This document shows, in pieces, positions 17,386-26,221 of a stretch of 64,000 nt of DNA. The stretch is taken from the NCBI GenBank assembly GCA_958296095.1, contig OY282434.1, forward strand, positions 1,208,001 through 1,272,000, read 5' to 3'. Numbering within the stretch: the stretch's first letter is position 1; every line of letters starts with the position of its first letter. The stretch is from an uncultured Oligoflexales bacterium. GTDB lineage: Bacteria; Bdellovibrionota_B; Oligoflexia; Oligoflexales; JAPPIL01. The position numbers and the translations under genes are program-made. Under the pieces are notes generated by a model. That model was given only the letters and a program-made list of their open reading frames with translations, was not told the origin of the DNA and did not search any database.

Positions 17386-18428
17386 CTGAACGCAATACAG
17401 AGAGGTCTGAGGGCAAGCCTGAATGCAATAACGAGAGGCCTGAGAACATGCAGCGAGGGAGCGAGAAAGCGGCAAAAAGTCCAGCGAGCGTAGCGAGCGA
17501 GAAAGCGGCAAACAGTCTCGTAAGGCGAGCGTTACAAAGAGTCGTGCGTAGCTGGGCACGGGGCAGACCTACCGAGAAACTCTCCCCTGAGATAGGTGAA
17601 AGCACATGCTTTATGCAAAAAAAATAATCTGAACGCAATAACGAGAGGCCTGATTGCAAGGAGCGAGCTAGCAAGCGAGCGATATAGAAAGCCGCAGCGC
17701 AGCGAACGGTCTCCCCGTGCCCTTCATGGAGCTCTCGGTGGGCAAGAGGTGGGGGCAACCGCCGAGAGACTTGAGGGCAAGAGGCAAGTAGCGCAGGCCT
17801 CCGTTATCTTGGCACGGTGCAGCCCTACCGAGAAACTCTCCCCTGAGATAGGTGAAAGCACATGCTTTATGCAAAAAAAATAATCTGAACGCAATAACGA
17901 GAGGCCTGATTGCAAGGAGCGAGCTAGCAAGCGAGCGATATAGAAAGCCGCAGCGCAGCGAACGGTCTCTCCCTGCCGTTCATGGAGCTCTCGGCAGGCA
18001 AGAGGTAGGGGCCAACCGCCGAGAGGTCTGAGGGCAAGAGGCAAGTAGCACAGGCCTCCGTTGTCTTGGCGAGGCGCAGCCCTACCGAGAAACTCTCCCT
18101 AAAATAGGTTGTGAGTACATGCCTTGTGCAAAAGCATAATCTGACGGCAATATGGCAGTATTTGTGGTCGAGTTTTCGTACGGCCTCGCCTCGCCGTTCA
18201 TGGAGCTCTCGGTAGGCAAGAGATGGGGGTAACCGCGAGAAGGCTTGGGGGCAGGCCTGAACGCAATAGCCGAGAAGTCTGATGACGAGCCCGAACGCAG
18301 TAACGAGAGATCAGAGTGCAAGCAGCGAGCTAGGAAGCGAGCGTTACAAAAAAGCCTCGTAGACGAGCGTTATAAAGAGCCGCGTAGCGTCGCGTAGCGT
18401 AGCGTAGCGCTCCGCGCAGCACAGCTTG
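17386..18428. repeat. Modular repeat cluster 3 (forward orientation)
   Basis: About 1.04 kb without a gene. It contains CCTACCGAGA ends at 17568, 17824 and about 18081, and CTCTCGG ends near 17729, 17985 and 18200. Modules of GAACGCAATAACGAGAGGCC, AGCGAGCTAGCAAGCGAGCG and CCTCCGTTATCTTGGC lie between. Open frames in it are repeat translations. Confidence 0.9.
17568..17969. repeat. 146-bp perfect tandem repeat with 256-bp period in cluster 3
   Basis: 17568-17713 and 17824-17969 are identical by eye (both begin CCTACCGAGAAACTCTCCCC and end GCGAACGGTCTC). The intervening about 110 bp (17714-17823) are repeated with divergence after the second copy, giving a higher-order unit of 256 bp. Confidence 0.85.
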
Positions 18429-18459
18429 TCAACAACAACAAACTGGTAGCTCTGAACAT

Positions 18460-18996
18460 TCAGGTACACTTCTCGATAACATCCGTCTTGCCGGTCTCCA
18501 GGCCTAGTTTACGATCTTTGCTGATTATCCACGATTCCCCTTCCCGGCAGTTGGGATAAATGTACCAAGGCTCTGCCTGGAAGCCTGGGTTGCCAAAGCG
18601 GTGGGGGTCGCGGTTACCAGCGGCGCTGGTAGCATAATCGTTGGGAGAAGGATCACCAGCAAAGGTCGCGTAGGTATAGCGCAGTGACTCGCAATCAGTG
18701 ACTCTAAAGCCTAACGTGTTTAGCTTTTGTCTCACCTCGCCAGGCTTACACCTCGCCCTAGGGTGGCCCATCCCCATGCCCAAGCCATCATGATACTTGT
18801 TATATTCAAGCTTGTAGCTCTGTTGCAACGTAGCGATGATGCCAAGGTTAGCATGCGCTTCAGACTGTCTGCCTCTGGCGATGAATGTATTGAACCGCGG
18901 CAAGGCTAGTGACACAAGTGTGCCTACCAGCACCAACACCACCATCAGTTCGACGAGGCTAAAGCCTAGCCGCTGTTTTTGCCGGGTGCGCGGCAT
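18460..18996 (-). CDS. Type IV prepilin-like protein
   Basis: 178 aa. A basic leader ending RLG, then FSLVELMVVLVLVGTLVSLA: cleavage after Gly11, methylated Phe, and the essential Glu at +5 are all present. The mature protein has the usual long N-terminal helix, and cysteines in the globular domain (the last two residues are CT). It may be a major pilin or pseudopilin of a type II secretion or type IV pilus machine; no assembly genes are nearby. ATG 18996 has GAGGAG nine bases upstream; the longer frame to 19038 lacks a ribosome site. Confidence 0.9.
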   Translation of the reverse strand: MPRTRQKQRLGFSLVELMVVLVLVGTLVSLALPRFNTFIARGRQSEAHANLGIIATLQQSYKLEYNKYHDGLGMGMGHPRARCKPGEVRQKLNTLGFRVTDCESLRYTYATFAGDPSPNDYATSAAGNRDPHRFGNPGFQAEPWYIYPNCREGESWIISKDRKLGLETGKTDVIEKCT

Positions 18997-19098
18997 CGTG
19001 GTCGTCTCCTCAGGTCGCTGCGTGGTACTCATCGGCATTGTTGCCGCTAAACTTTAAATAATTGCCTAGTTCCACGGCGGCGGGCAGCGCTAAGGGAG

Positions 19099-19440
19099 TC
19101 AGCGATTGCCGCGTTGCAGTTCACCCCACGTAACCGCGGTCTTGCCTTTGGCATTGACGGACCGGGCTTGAGGATGGGCGCGATACTCAGCAGCTGGGGT
19201 AGGGTCAAAGATCCCTATTTCCTGCCTTTGCGGTGAACAGGTAACACCAAGACGGTGGACAAGCGTCGTGCTGATCACGGTATGAGTTGCACCTGTATCC
19301 CAGATAGCGAGGACTCGGATCTTTCTTCCTTCGTAATTTGATTCCCCAAAACGAGGATCAGCTACATAACAGCCTGTGTCAATTCTATCCTTGGATTCAC
19401 CAAGAATGGCCTCAAGAGCGTGGTAATGCCCGTGAGACAT
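19099..19440 (-). CDS. Retropepsin-like aspartic protease
   Basis: 113 aa. AIWDTGATHTVIS carries the catalytic Asp-Thr-Gly-Ala (48-51) and the hydrophobic strand of single-domain, clan AA aspartic proteases, which work as dimers. The first about 75 residues fit that fold. The tail after GIFDP (EYRAHPQARSVNAKGKTAV and on) does not look like the expected second flap-side strands, so the gene may be truncated, fused or frameshifted. Its ATG follows the stop of the upstream small gene with no gap. Such small proteases are often paired with DUF5678-type genes. Confidence 0.65.
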   Translation of the reverse strand: MSHGHYHALEAILGESKDRIDTGCYVADPRFGESNYEGRKIRVLAIWDTGATHTVISTTLVHRLGVTCSPQRQEIGIFDPTPAAEYRAHPQARSVNAKGKTAVTWGELQRGNR

Positions 19441-19683
19441 TCAGGCTCTTACTCTAGGGAGACTGGAGATAATTACGGTAGACTCGTCTTCTTCGGTGAC
19501 TCGACGAACGAGAAACGACCCGATTGGGCGATGGTTATCGCGAGTCTCGGTTTCGAACGCCGTCCACTTGTCGTCGTAGACCCCCACAACCCCCTCGCCC
19601 ATGATCACGACAACCTTGTCTGGATATTCCGCCAGCAGCGATTGCCTATTCCATTCAAAATATCTTTTTTCTCGCTCTAGCAA
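19441..19683 (-). CDS. Small DUF5678-like protein
   Basis: 80 aa from a TTG at 19683 with AGGGGG upstream. The pattern RYFEWNRQSLLAEYPDKVVV, IMGEGVVGVYDDKWTAF and SFLVRRV resembles DUF5678 proteins, small beta-rich proteins often encoded just before a retropepsin-like protease. The family assignment is from memory of the pattern. It abuts the protease gene (TGA directly followed by ATG), so the two are surely co-expressed. A TATAAT box on this strand lies at 19755-19760. Confidence 0.55.
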   Translation of the reverse strand: MLEREKRYFEWNRQSLLAEYPDKVVVIMGEGVVGVYDDKWTAFETETRDNHRPIGSFLVRRVTEEDESTVIISSLPRVRA

Positions 19684-19886
19684 AATAACCCCCTAAGCCG
19701 ATCAGCCTCGGCAACGTATTACACCCAACGCATCGCGGTCAAGCGATCGATTCCATTATATACCAACGGCATATTTTACGCGATTCTTTAGCTGGGGGTC
19801 GTCTGTCTGGAGATGCACTGTTTCTCATGGGGTCACTACAGAGTTTTCCCTAATTTTGAAGCTCCATCACCCAATCCCTGCATGTC

Positions 19887-20606
19887 CTAAACTGAATTGA
19901 TAATGTCAACAAACTGCGCGGCTTGCAGTGCCGCCCCGCCGACCAGCACGCCATCTACCGCGGGTAAGGCCATCAATGCCGCCGCGTTGTCGGGCTTGAC
20001 ACTGCCACCATAGAGCACGGTTAACTGGGAATTTTCGTCTTTGGCACACTCCTTGAGGTAGTGGTGCACCTCCTGTACCTGGGCCGTGCTCGCCGTTTTG
20101 CCGCTGCCAATTGCCCACACGGGTTCGTAAGCAACGCACAAGGACACACCTGGCACATGTTGCAGAACGCTGACTAGCTGCTGTCGCAAGACTGCTCGTG
20201 TTTCGCCGCGTGCCCGCTGTGCATCTGATTCGCCCACGCATAGAACGGGTAGTAGGCCTGCTTGTTGGCAGGCTTGCACTTTACGAGCCACAATGGCATT
20301 GGTCTCACCCCACTGTGTCCGGCGTTCGCTGTGTCCGACAATCGCCCCCCGCACGCCTGCGTCGGCAAGCAGAGGCGCGGACACTTCACCTGTGAACGCA
20401 CCATCAGGCGCATGATGAACGTTCTGTGCCAGCACCCCGATACCATATTCCTTGGCGGTGGTGACAGTCTCCACCAAGAGCGGGAACGGTGGCGCAATGT
20501 AAACCTCTACGCCGCTGAGTTTTGCTGGCGACAGTGCCCGACAATATGGCTCAATATCGCCCCGCAGCTTGTGCATCTTCCAGTTGGCAATGATAGTTTT
20601 TTTCAA
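19887..20606 (-). CDS. tpiA: Triosephosphate isomerase
   Basis: 239 aa, slightly short. Interconverts dihydroxyacetone phosphate and glyceraldehyde 3-phosphate in glycolysis. Catalytic residues are present: Lys10 in NWKMH, His92 in GHSERR, Glu161 in AYEPVWAIGSGK; phosphate-binding YGGSVKPDN and DGVLVGGA follow. The start is a TTG at 20606 with AGGAGGGT upstream (complement of 20612-20619). Repeat cluster 4 begins about 20 bp upstream of the start, leaving little room for a promoter. Confidence 0.97.
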   Translation of the reverse strand: MKKTIIANWKMHKLRGDIEPYCRALSPAKLSGVEVYIAPPFPLLVETVTTAKEYGIGVLAQNVHHAPDGAFTGEVSAPLLADAGVRGAIVGHSERRTQWGETNAIVARKVQACQQAGLLPVLCVGESDAQRARGETRAVLRQQLVSVLQHVPGVSLCVAYEPVWAIGSGKTASTAQVQEVHHYLKECAKDENSQLTVLYGGSVKPDNAAALMALPAVDGVLVGGAALQAAQFVDIINSV

Positions 20607-20627
20607 GTCACCCTCCTGTAGTTATCG

Positions 20628-21141
20628 CCGCGCGCTACGCGCTACGCTACGCTACGCTGCTTTTTGTATCGCTCGCTTGCTAGCTCGCTGCTTATCCTCT
20701 AGTCTCTCTGCATCCTCTCTCTGCTTGTCCTCAGACCTCTCGTTATTGCGTTCAGGCTTGCCCACCGAGAGCTCCATGAACGGCACGGCAAGACCGTTCG
20801 CTGCGCTGTGCGCTACGCGCTGCTTTCTATATCGCTCGCTTTACGAGACTGTTTGCCGCTTCCTAGCTCCCTCGCTGCTTGCCCTCAGACCTCTCGTTAT
20901 TACGTTCAAAATTGCCCACCGAGAGCCACATGAACGGCGGGGCGAGGCCGTTCGCTGCGCTACGGCTTTCTATATCGCTCGCTTGCTAGCTCGCTCCTTG
21001 CACTCAGGCCTCTCGTTATTGCGTTCAGATTATTTTTTTGCATAAAGCATGTGCTTTCACCTATCTCAGGGGAGAGTTTCTCGGTAGGTCTGTGCCGTGC
21101 CAAGACAACGGAGGCACGTGCCAAGACAACGAAGGCAGGGG
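20628..21141. repeat. Modular repeat cluster 4 (reverse orientation)
   Basis: No gene. CCGAGAGC-type ends near 20764 and 20920, TTTCTCGGTAGG near 21077, with CTCTCGTTATTGCGTTCAGG and CTATATCGCTCGCTTGCTAG modules. It lies between tpiA and the broken Rpn-type gene. Confidence 0.88.
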
Positions 21142-21168
21142 CATATCTGGAAAAATTGGCTGAAATCT

Positions 21169-21630
21169 TTAATTTTTTAATTTTCGCTTGAGTGCCGTCA
21201 GCTCTTTCTTGGTCAATTTCAGAAATTTGCACACCTGAGCCTCAGGCACACCCTGGGCCAGCATGCGGGTGGCGGCATCTTGGCGGCTCTGCTCAATGCC
21301 CTGTTGCCTGCCCTTCTCAATGCCCTGCTCGATGCCCAGCCGCGTGGCTCGCTCAAGCCCAAAATCTATCATTGGCATAAGTCTCTCCTCCTCCTCAAGC
21401 TCTGGCCACTGTTCACGCTCAATCCGATCAAAATCTCGCCCCTTGATACTGTTGTCGGCATTATTGTAGTAATCTCTTAGTATGGTCAGCAAATACCCCG
21501 CCTCCTTACGCGGGAGCAACCGAGCTTTCTCCAGCAGGAAGGCCACCGTGTCATCATTCGCCTCCCACACCTCACCCATGCCATGAATAATGATAGCAAG
21601 GCTGTTTGCGACTGTCGATACCTCGTCAAG
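21169..21630 (-). pseudogene. Rpn/PD-(D/E)XK-type transposase, C-terminal remnant cut by repeat DNA
   Basis: The frame on the minus strand ends with a pattern typical of recombination-promoting nuclease (Rpn, formerly transposase_31) tails: a helical region with DFDRIEREQWPELEEEERLM, Gln/Glu/Gly-rich IEQGIEKGRQQGIEQ, and AQGVPEAQVCKFLKLTKKEL. The catalytic N-terminal nuclease domain (about 150 residues) is missing. At about 21630 the sequence switches sharply to repeat cluster 5, whose translation supplies the false N-terminus (MQRARKRAIQKAAAQ) of the longer frame to 21675. Confidence 0.8.
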
Positions 21631-22192
21631 CTGCGCTGCGGCTTTTTGTATCGCTCGCTTCCTAGCTCGCTGCATGTCCTCAGACCTCTCGTTATTGCGT
21701 TCAGGCTTGCCCCAAGCCCCTCGTTATTGCGTTCAAGCTTGCTCACAGAGAGCTCCGTGAAGGGCGGGGCGAGGCCGTTCGCTGCGCTGCGGCTTTTTTG
21801 TAACGCTCGCTTGCTAGCTCGCTTCGCTCGCTACGCTGCTTTTTGTAACGCTCGCTTCCTAGCTCGCTGCTTGCGCTCTGATCTCCCTGTATTGCGTTCA
21901 AGCTTGCCCCAAGCCCCTCTGCTTGCCATTAGACCTCTCGGCTATCGCGTTCAGGCTTGTCCTCTAGCATCTCTGCCTGTGCCTACACCCACTCAGGGCG
22001 AGTTTCTCGGTAGGGCTGCGCCTCGCCCAGCTACGCACGACTCTTTGTAACGCTCGCTTTCTAGCTCGCTGCTTGCGCTCTGATCTCCCTGTATTGCGTT
22101 CAAGCTTGCCCCCAAGCCTCTCTGCCTGTTATCAAACCTCTCGGCGATTGCGTTCAAGCTCGCTGCGCCTGCTTGCTCGCTCCCTAGCCGCC
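21631..22192. repeat. Modular repeat cluster 5 (reverse orientation)
   Basis: No gene. Begins at the break point in the Rpn-type gene (GCTGCGCTGCGGCTTTTTGT), carries a GAGAGCTCCGTGAAGG end near 21748 and TTTCTCGGTAGGG near 22003, and ends shortly before the folD leader. The region to folD (22193-22314) is AT-richer, with TAAAAT at about 22211 as a possible -10. Confidence 0.88.
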
Positions 22193-22314
22193 CATTTTGT
22201 GGTAAAATTGGGCATGAATTGCCGCGCTGCTCAAAATAAAGTGAAAATGACGATGACAACATCGTTGCTTCAGGGCAAGATGTGGGCGGGATAAATTTTT
22301 AGCGCGTTGAGGCA

Positions 22315-23169
22315 ATGGCACAGGCAAAGGTTATCGACGGCAAAGCTTTGGCAACACAGCTCAATGCCGCGCTGCAGGAGAAGATCACCGCCTTCACCGC
22401 ACAGCAACGTGCCCCACGTTTGGCAGTGGTATTGGTGGGGGATGATTATGCCAGCGGTGTCTATGTGCAACGCAAGCGCAACGCCTGTGCCGTGGTAGGC
22501 ATCGACAGCGTCGATGTTAGATTGCCACATGCTGTTACCCAGGCGAAATTGGCGGCGCAGATTGCTGAGCTGAACGCCGAGCCCAGCATCGATGGCATTC
22601 TCGTGCAACTGCCTTTACCGCCCCACTTGGTGGCAAGCGAAATCATCGCCTTGATCAACATCGCTAAGGACGTTGATGGTTTGCACCCGCTCAATCAAGG
22701 CTTGCTGAACCGCGGTGCGGCACAGCACGTGCCCTGCACGCCACTAGGTGTCATGCGGCTGTTGCAGCACGCGGTCGGCTCACTGGCGGGCAAGCTTGCC
22801 GCAGTCATTGGACGCAGTGTGCTCGTCGGCCAGCCACTCAGCCGCTTGCTGCTGCACGCTGATGCCAGCGTTATCAACATGCACTCTAAAACACCCAACC
22901 CCTCGCAGTTAGCACGGCAGGCCGATATTCTCGTCGCGGCCACAGGTGTGCCGCGGCTCGTCACCGCCGCTTGGGTCAAGCGTGGTGCAGTAGTCATCGA
23001 TGTCGGCATCAATCGCACTGAGGCAGGACTTGTCGGCGATGTCGATTACGAAGCCGTGTGCCACGTCGCGGCGCAGATTACCCCCGTGCCTGGCGGTGTC
23101 GGGCCGATGACCATTGCCATGCTGTTGCACAATACCTACAACGCGGCGCGGCGTAAGCTGCAGCCTTAG
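22315..23169 (+). CDS. folD: Methylenetetrahydrofolate dehydrogenase/cyclohydrolase
   Basis: 284 aa, standard length. Bifunctional enzyme converting 5,10-methylene-THF to 10-formyl-THF with NADP, supplying one-carbon units. Active-site Tyr50 and Lys54 lie in YVQRKRNAC; DGILVQLPLP, KDVDGLHP, GRSVLVGQPLS and the C-terminal ITPVPGGVGPMTIAML are diagnostic. The Lys usually following VG in GRSxxVGKP is Gln here, which also occurs in some bacteria. It appears to be a single-gene unit downstream of repeats. Confidence 0.97.
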   Translation: MAQAKVIDGKALATQLNAALQEKITAFTAQQRAPRLAVVLVGDDYASGVYVQRKRNACAVVGIDSVDVRLPHAVTQAKLAAQIAELNAEPSIDGILVQLPLPPHLVASEIIALINIAKDVDGLHPLNQGLLNRGAAQHVPCTPLGVMRLLQHAVGSLAGKLAAVIGRSVLVGQPLSRLLLHADASVINMHSKTPNPSQLARQADILVAATGVPRLVTAAWVKRGAVVIDVGINRTEAGLVGDVDYEAVCHVAAQITPVPGGVGPMTIAMLLHNTYNAARRKLQP

Positions 23170-23273
23170 CCTGCGTTCCCGCTACGACAGGATCTCTGTT
23201 TAAGCGTAATAAATTGCAATCACTGAAGTAATTTATTTTTATTAAATTATTTGCCACAGAGCCGATACGCGTC

Positions 23274-24356
23274 ATGGAGTTCTGTAGGGGGATAATTGTG
23301 TGGGCAGCGGTCTGGGTTTTGTTGGTGACGAGCATTGCCTGTAGTAGCAGCAGTCACAGCAGTCGCGGCAGCAGCGACGCGGTGACCATGGCTGTCGGCA
23401 ATAGTGATACCGCGGGCGCTATTCGTGAACAGCCACCAGGTTCTCTGCCTGACGGTTACGAGAGGCTAACGCTCTCCACCTATGCAGAGGTAAGCGCGGT
23501 GGATGTGGTTGAGGTAGTGCTGCTCGTCGGTAGCGGTCTGAGCACACAGCAGAGAGAAAATCTGGCCAAAGGCATCGATGCCCTGCTAAAACATATTATC
23601 AACAGCAACTGGAGTATCGCAGTTGCCGATCTGGAAGCGACGGCACTCCCTACTAAGTTTATCACTAAATATAAGAACTATGCCGACTATAGCCAACAGT
23701 TTGCCGCCGCGCTCGGTGTTGGCAAAGAGGTGGAGGTAGCCGACGACAGGGCTGAGCCAGCACCTGCGGCAGAACAGTTACCGTCTGCGCAACAACCGCT
23801 ACTGCCTGCTAAACAACCGCTATTGCCTGCGCAACAACTGGAAAAATTTGCCCCGCATCGCACCGTGATGTTGCGGGCCTTTATCATCGTTACTAACAAA
23901 AATTTTTCCGAGACGAAACTAGCTGAAAACAAAGTTATCCTTGCTGAAGAAGCAAACGCCGCACCACTTACAAGAGTTTATGCGATTTTGCATACTGAAG
24001 ATGGTCTGGATGATTATTTAAACTGGAAAAATGCCGAGGGCAAGCACACGCTCAGTCGTTACGGGTCTTTGCTAACAAATTACAAAAGCATGCTAGAAGA
24101 TTTTTCTGCCGACATTGCCAACGTCTTACGTGGCGTATTTTTTGTGCCACCTGTTCCACAGCAGGCAGGAAGTCAGGCTAGCGATGCGGATGTTGCTATT
24201 GCGCAGATAAAAGTTTTCAATGCGCCTGCATCTGAGCAAGAAGAGACGCAAGAAGGTTTCATTCACGCCAGCCACTATCAGGTAAAAAAGCGGAGAATTT
24301 TTACCCAGGCGCAATTTGTTGAAGGGGTATGTGTTGATATTACACTGGAAAAATAG
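23274..24356 (+). CDS. Lipoprotein with degenerate vWA-like domain
   Basis: 360 aa. Lipobox VTSIAC (Cys23) followed by a Ser-rich linker. Residues 77-130 (VDVVEVVLLVGSGLS, LAKGIDALLKHIINSNWSIA) parallel the start of the vWA domain of the next gene, but the metal-binding D-x-S-x-S is lost: the Asp position reads Ser or Gly. A PLLPA/KQ micro-repeat (about 175-190) interrupts the domain. I infer an ancient duplication in which this copy lost its metal site and may serve as the partner of its neighbour. It is outer- or inner-membrane anchored in the periplasm. The next gene starts 25 bp downstream. Confidence 0.7.
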   Translation: MEFCRGIIVWAAVWVLLVTSIACSSSSHSSRGSSDAVTMAVGNSDTAGAIREQPPGSLPDGYERLTLSTYAEVSAVDVVEVVLLVGSGLSTQQRENLAKGIDALLKHIINSNWSIAVADLEATALPTKFITKYKNYADYSQQFAAALGVGKEVEVADDRAEPAPAAEQLPSAQQPLLPAKQPLLPAQQLEKFAPHRTVMLRAFIIVTNKNFSETKLAENKVILAEEANAAPLTRVYAILHTEDGLDDYLNWKNAEGKHTLSRYGSLLTNYKSMLEDFSADIANVLRGVFFVPPVPQQAGSQASDADVAIAQIKVFNAPASEQEETQEGFIHASHYQVKKRRIFTQAQFVEGVCVDITLEK

Positions 24357-24381
24357 TGCAGGCCCTACCCGCAGCGTAAGT

Positions 24382-25425
24382 ATGCAGATTGTTAAACTTT
24401 TAGCTGTCCTATGCTTGCTGGCTACCTGTAACAAAAGCAAGATGAGCACTTCCTTTTCTGCTGACCAAGCCCAGGCGGAGAAATCTACCGAAAGTTTTAC
24501 CCCAGAAAAGCAAACTTACGATAAACTTGACATCCTGCTAGTAATCGACGAATCAGGCTCGATGACTAAAGAACATGAGTCTCTCTCAACGCGGCTTAAC
24601 GATCTACTCAGTGCCGTCAGCGACAGCGATTGGCAAATTGCTATCACTACCACTAACCCCATGTCCTGCCTGCTGACTGTCATTGACAGTGACACGCCAA
24701 ACTATGAGCGTATTTTTGCTGAAACCATTGACTTGGAAACTCTACAAGCCAGCTATAAGGATGCCGTTGTCCGTAGCTATGCCTGGGCCGAGCAAGCTGC
24801 CTATAGCGCACTACGAGGGTTGCGAGGCGATTGCATTGCCGCCCGCGCACCTACCCCAACAACACCACAACCAATCCAAACAAGACGACAACCAAGACCC
24901 CCAGCCGAGAGCGACGGTGGTTTTAACAGCATATGCCACCAAAAAAATACCTGGGTGCGAGATGGGTCAATGCTGGCGGTATTGCTAATCACTGACGAAG
25001 ATCATCAGTGTACTCACGATTACGGCTGCCACCTTAGCGATTTCTATTTTTATCTGAAGAGTATCCGTAACCCTCATGCAACTGGGCGAGTTTATGGCTT
25101 GCTGAATGAGAACGACTCGAGAAGGTTTCTCGCTTGGCAAGACGAAAATGGCGAATCGCTGTTTGATTATCACGAGTCCATTAACAGCCCCGACTATACC
25201 AAGATACTGACGGAAATTTCGCAAAATATTTCTGCAGCACTCAAGAATAATTTTGCGCTGGAACACGCGCATGACGGCGACAGTGCGACGGTAGTCATCA
25301 CCACCGCCGATGGCGAAACTCAACCGCTCACCCCAGATCAATACAACGTCGAGGGCGACTCCCTCAGCATCAATACTACTCTACCTGCCAACACGACCAA
25401 GATTGAGGTTACTTACACCCATTAG
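24382..25425 (+). CDS. vWA-domain lipoprotein
   Basis: 347 aa. Lipobox LLATC with Cys16. The von Willebrand type A domain starts at about 48: KLDILLVIDESGSM holds the metal-ion-dependent adhesion site Asp56-x-Ser58-x-Ser60; SDWQIAITTT and LLITDEDHQC follow. This type, with a TDEDxxC stretch, is abundant in Bdellovibrio- and Myxococcus-like genomes and is thought to bind proteins at the cell surface or periplasm. The last about 80 residues form a beta domain (SATVVITTADGE). ATG 24382 starts the signal peptide; the upstream frame extension lies in the preceding gene. Its 3' end overlaps the convergent methyltransferase gene by 17 bp. Confidence 0.85.
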   Translation: MQIVKLLAVLCLLATCNKSKMSTSFSADQAQAEKSTESFTPEKQTYDKLDILLVIDESGSMTKEHESLSTRLNDLLSAVSDSDWQIAITTTNPMSCLLTVIDSDTPNYERIFAETIDLETLQASYKDAVVRSYAWAEQAAYSALRGLRGDCIAARAPTPTTPQPIQTRRQPRPPAESDGGFNSICHQKNTWVRDGSMLAVLLITDEDHQCTHDYGCHLSDFYFYLKSIRNPHATGRVYGLLNENDSRRFLAWQDENGESLFDYHESINSPDYTKILTEISQNISAALKNNFALEHAHDGDSATVVITTADGETQPLTPDQYNVEGDSLSINTTLPANTTKIEVTYTH

Positions 25426-26221
25426 TTGTCGTTTGCCGCTGTCGCCAGGCCTCATAAAGTAGCACCCCGCCGCAGACTGCGACATTCAAGGCATCGACCG
25501 CCGCCGTCATCGGGATGTGCAGGCGAGTCGCGTCACACTCACGCCAGTAAGGGCTCAGTCCTTCAGCCTCACTGCCCAAGACGATGGCTGTGGGTGCGGT
25601 AAAATCATATTCGCTGTAGATCAGCCCGGGCCGTGAACCGTCGGCGATGGCAATGTTTATGTGCTTGGCCCGTAAAAATTCCATCACCTCAGCACTACTC
25701 GCTACCGCCAGCGGTAAGGTGAAGACATAGCCGAGACTCGCACGAATGACGTTAGGGTTGCAGACGTGCATCTTCTGTTCGACCGCAATCAAGGCATCTG
25801 CACCGACGGCGAGCGCGGTGCGAATCATGGCCCCCAGGTTGCCAGGCTTTTGCAATTCTTGACAGACAACGAGCAGCGGACAGTCCGACAGCTGCAGCTC
25901 CGACAAAGGCAGTTCCCGCGCCGCAAACACCGCCACCAAGCCGTCTTGGTTTTCTCGCCAGGCAAGCTTGGCATACACGGACGGCGTGACGGTAAAAGTT
26001 GATACTGCTCCGCAGGCCGCAACGATGACACGTGCCGCGTCGCTCAACGTTTCTTCCTGCACATAGAGCTCCAACAGTGCGAAGCTTTTCCTGGCCTGCT
26101 CAATCTCACGTGCACCCTCGACGCAGAAACGCTGCAGGCGCTTGCTGCTCTGTGTTCGCCGCAGTTTACGCAGTGCTTTGATGTGCGGATTCTGTAAACT
26201 AGCGATAAGACGGTGCTTCAA
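25409..26221 (-). CDS. TrmH/SpoU-family RNA 2'-O-methyltransferase (RlmB-like)
   Basis: 270 aa. Methylates ribose 2'-OH in rRNA or tRNA using SAM through a trefoil-knot domain. An N-terminal substrate-binding domain (1-100; SLQNPHIKALRKL, RFCVEGAREI) precedes SpoU motifs: KPGNLGAMIRTA, AIVLGSEAEGLS and IPMTAAVDALNVAVCGGVLLYE. The target base cannot be told. The TTG start at 26221 overlaps the stop of the upstream methyltransferase gene by TTGA, so the two are co-translated. Confidence 0.9.
   Translation of the reverse strand: MKHRLIASLQNPHIKALRKLRRTQSSKRLQRFCVEGAREIEQARKSFALLELYVQEETLSDAARVIVAACGAVSTFTVTPSVYAKLAWRENQDGLVAVFAARELPLSELQLSDCPLLVVCQELQKPGNLGAMIRTALAVGADALIAVEQKMHVCNPNVIRASLGYVFTLPLAVASSAEVMEFLRAKHINIAIADGSRPGLIYSEYDFTAPTAIVLGSEAEGLSPYWRECDATRLHIPMTAAVDALNVAVCGGVLLYEAWRQRQTTTNGCK

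Noticed and set aside
19099-19683. Toxin-antitoxin pair
   Set aside because: Gene sizes and zero gap fit, but DTGA protease and DUF5678-like patterns do not match a known toxin or antitoxin; kept only as an open finding.
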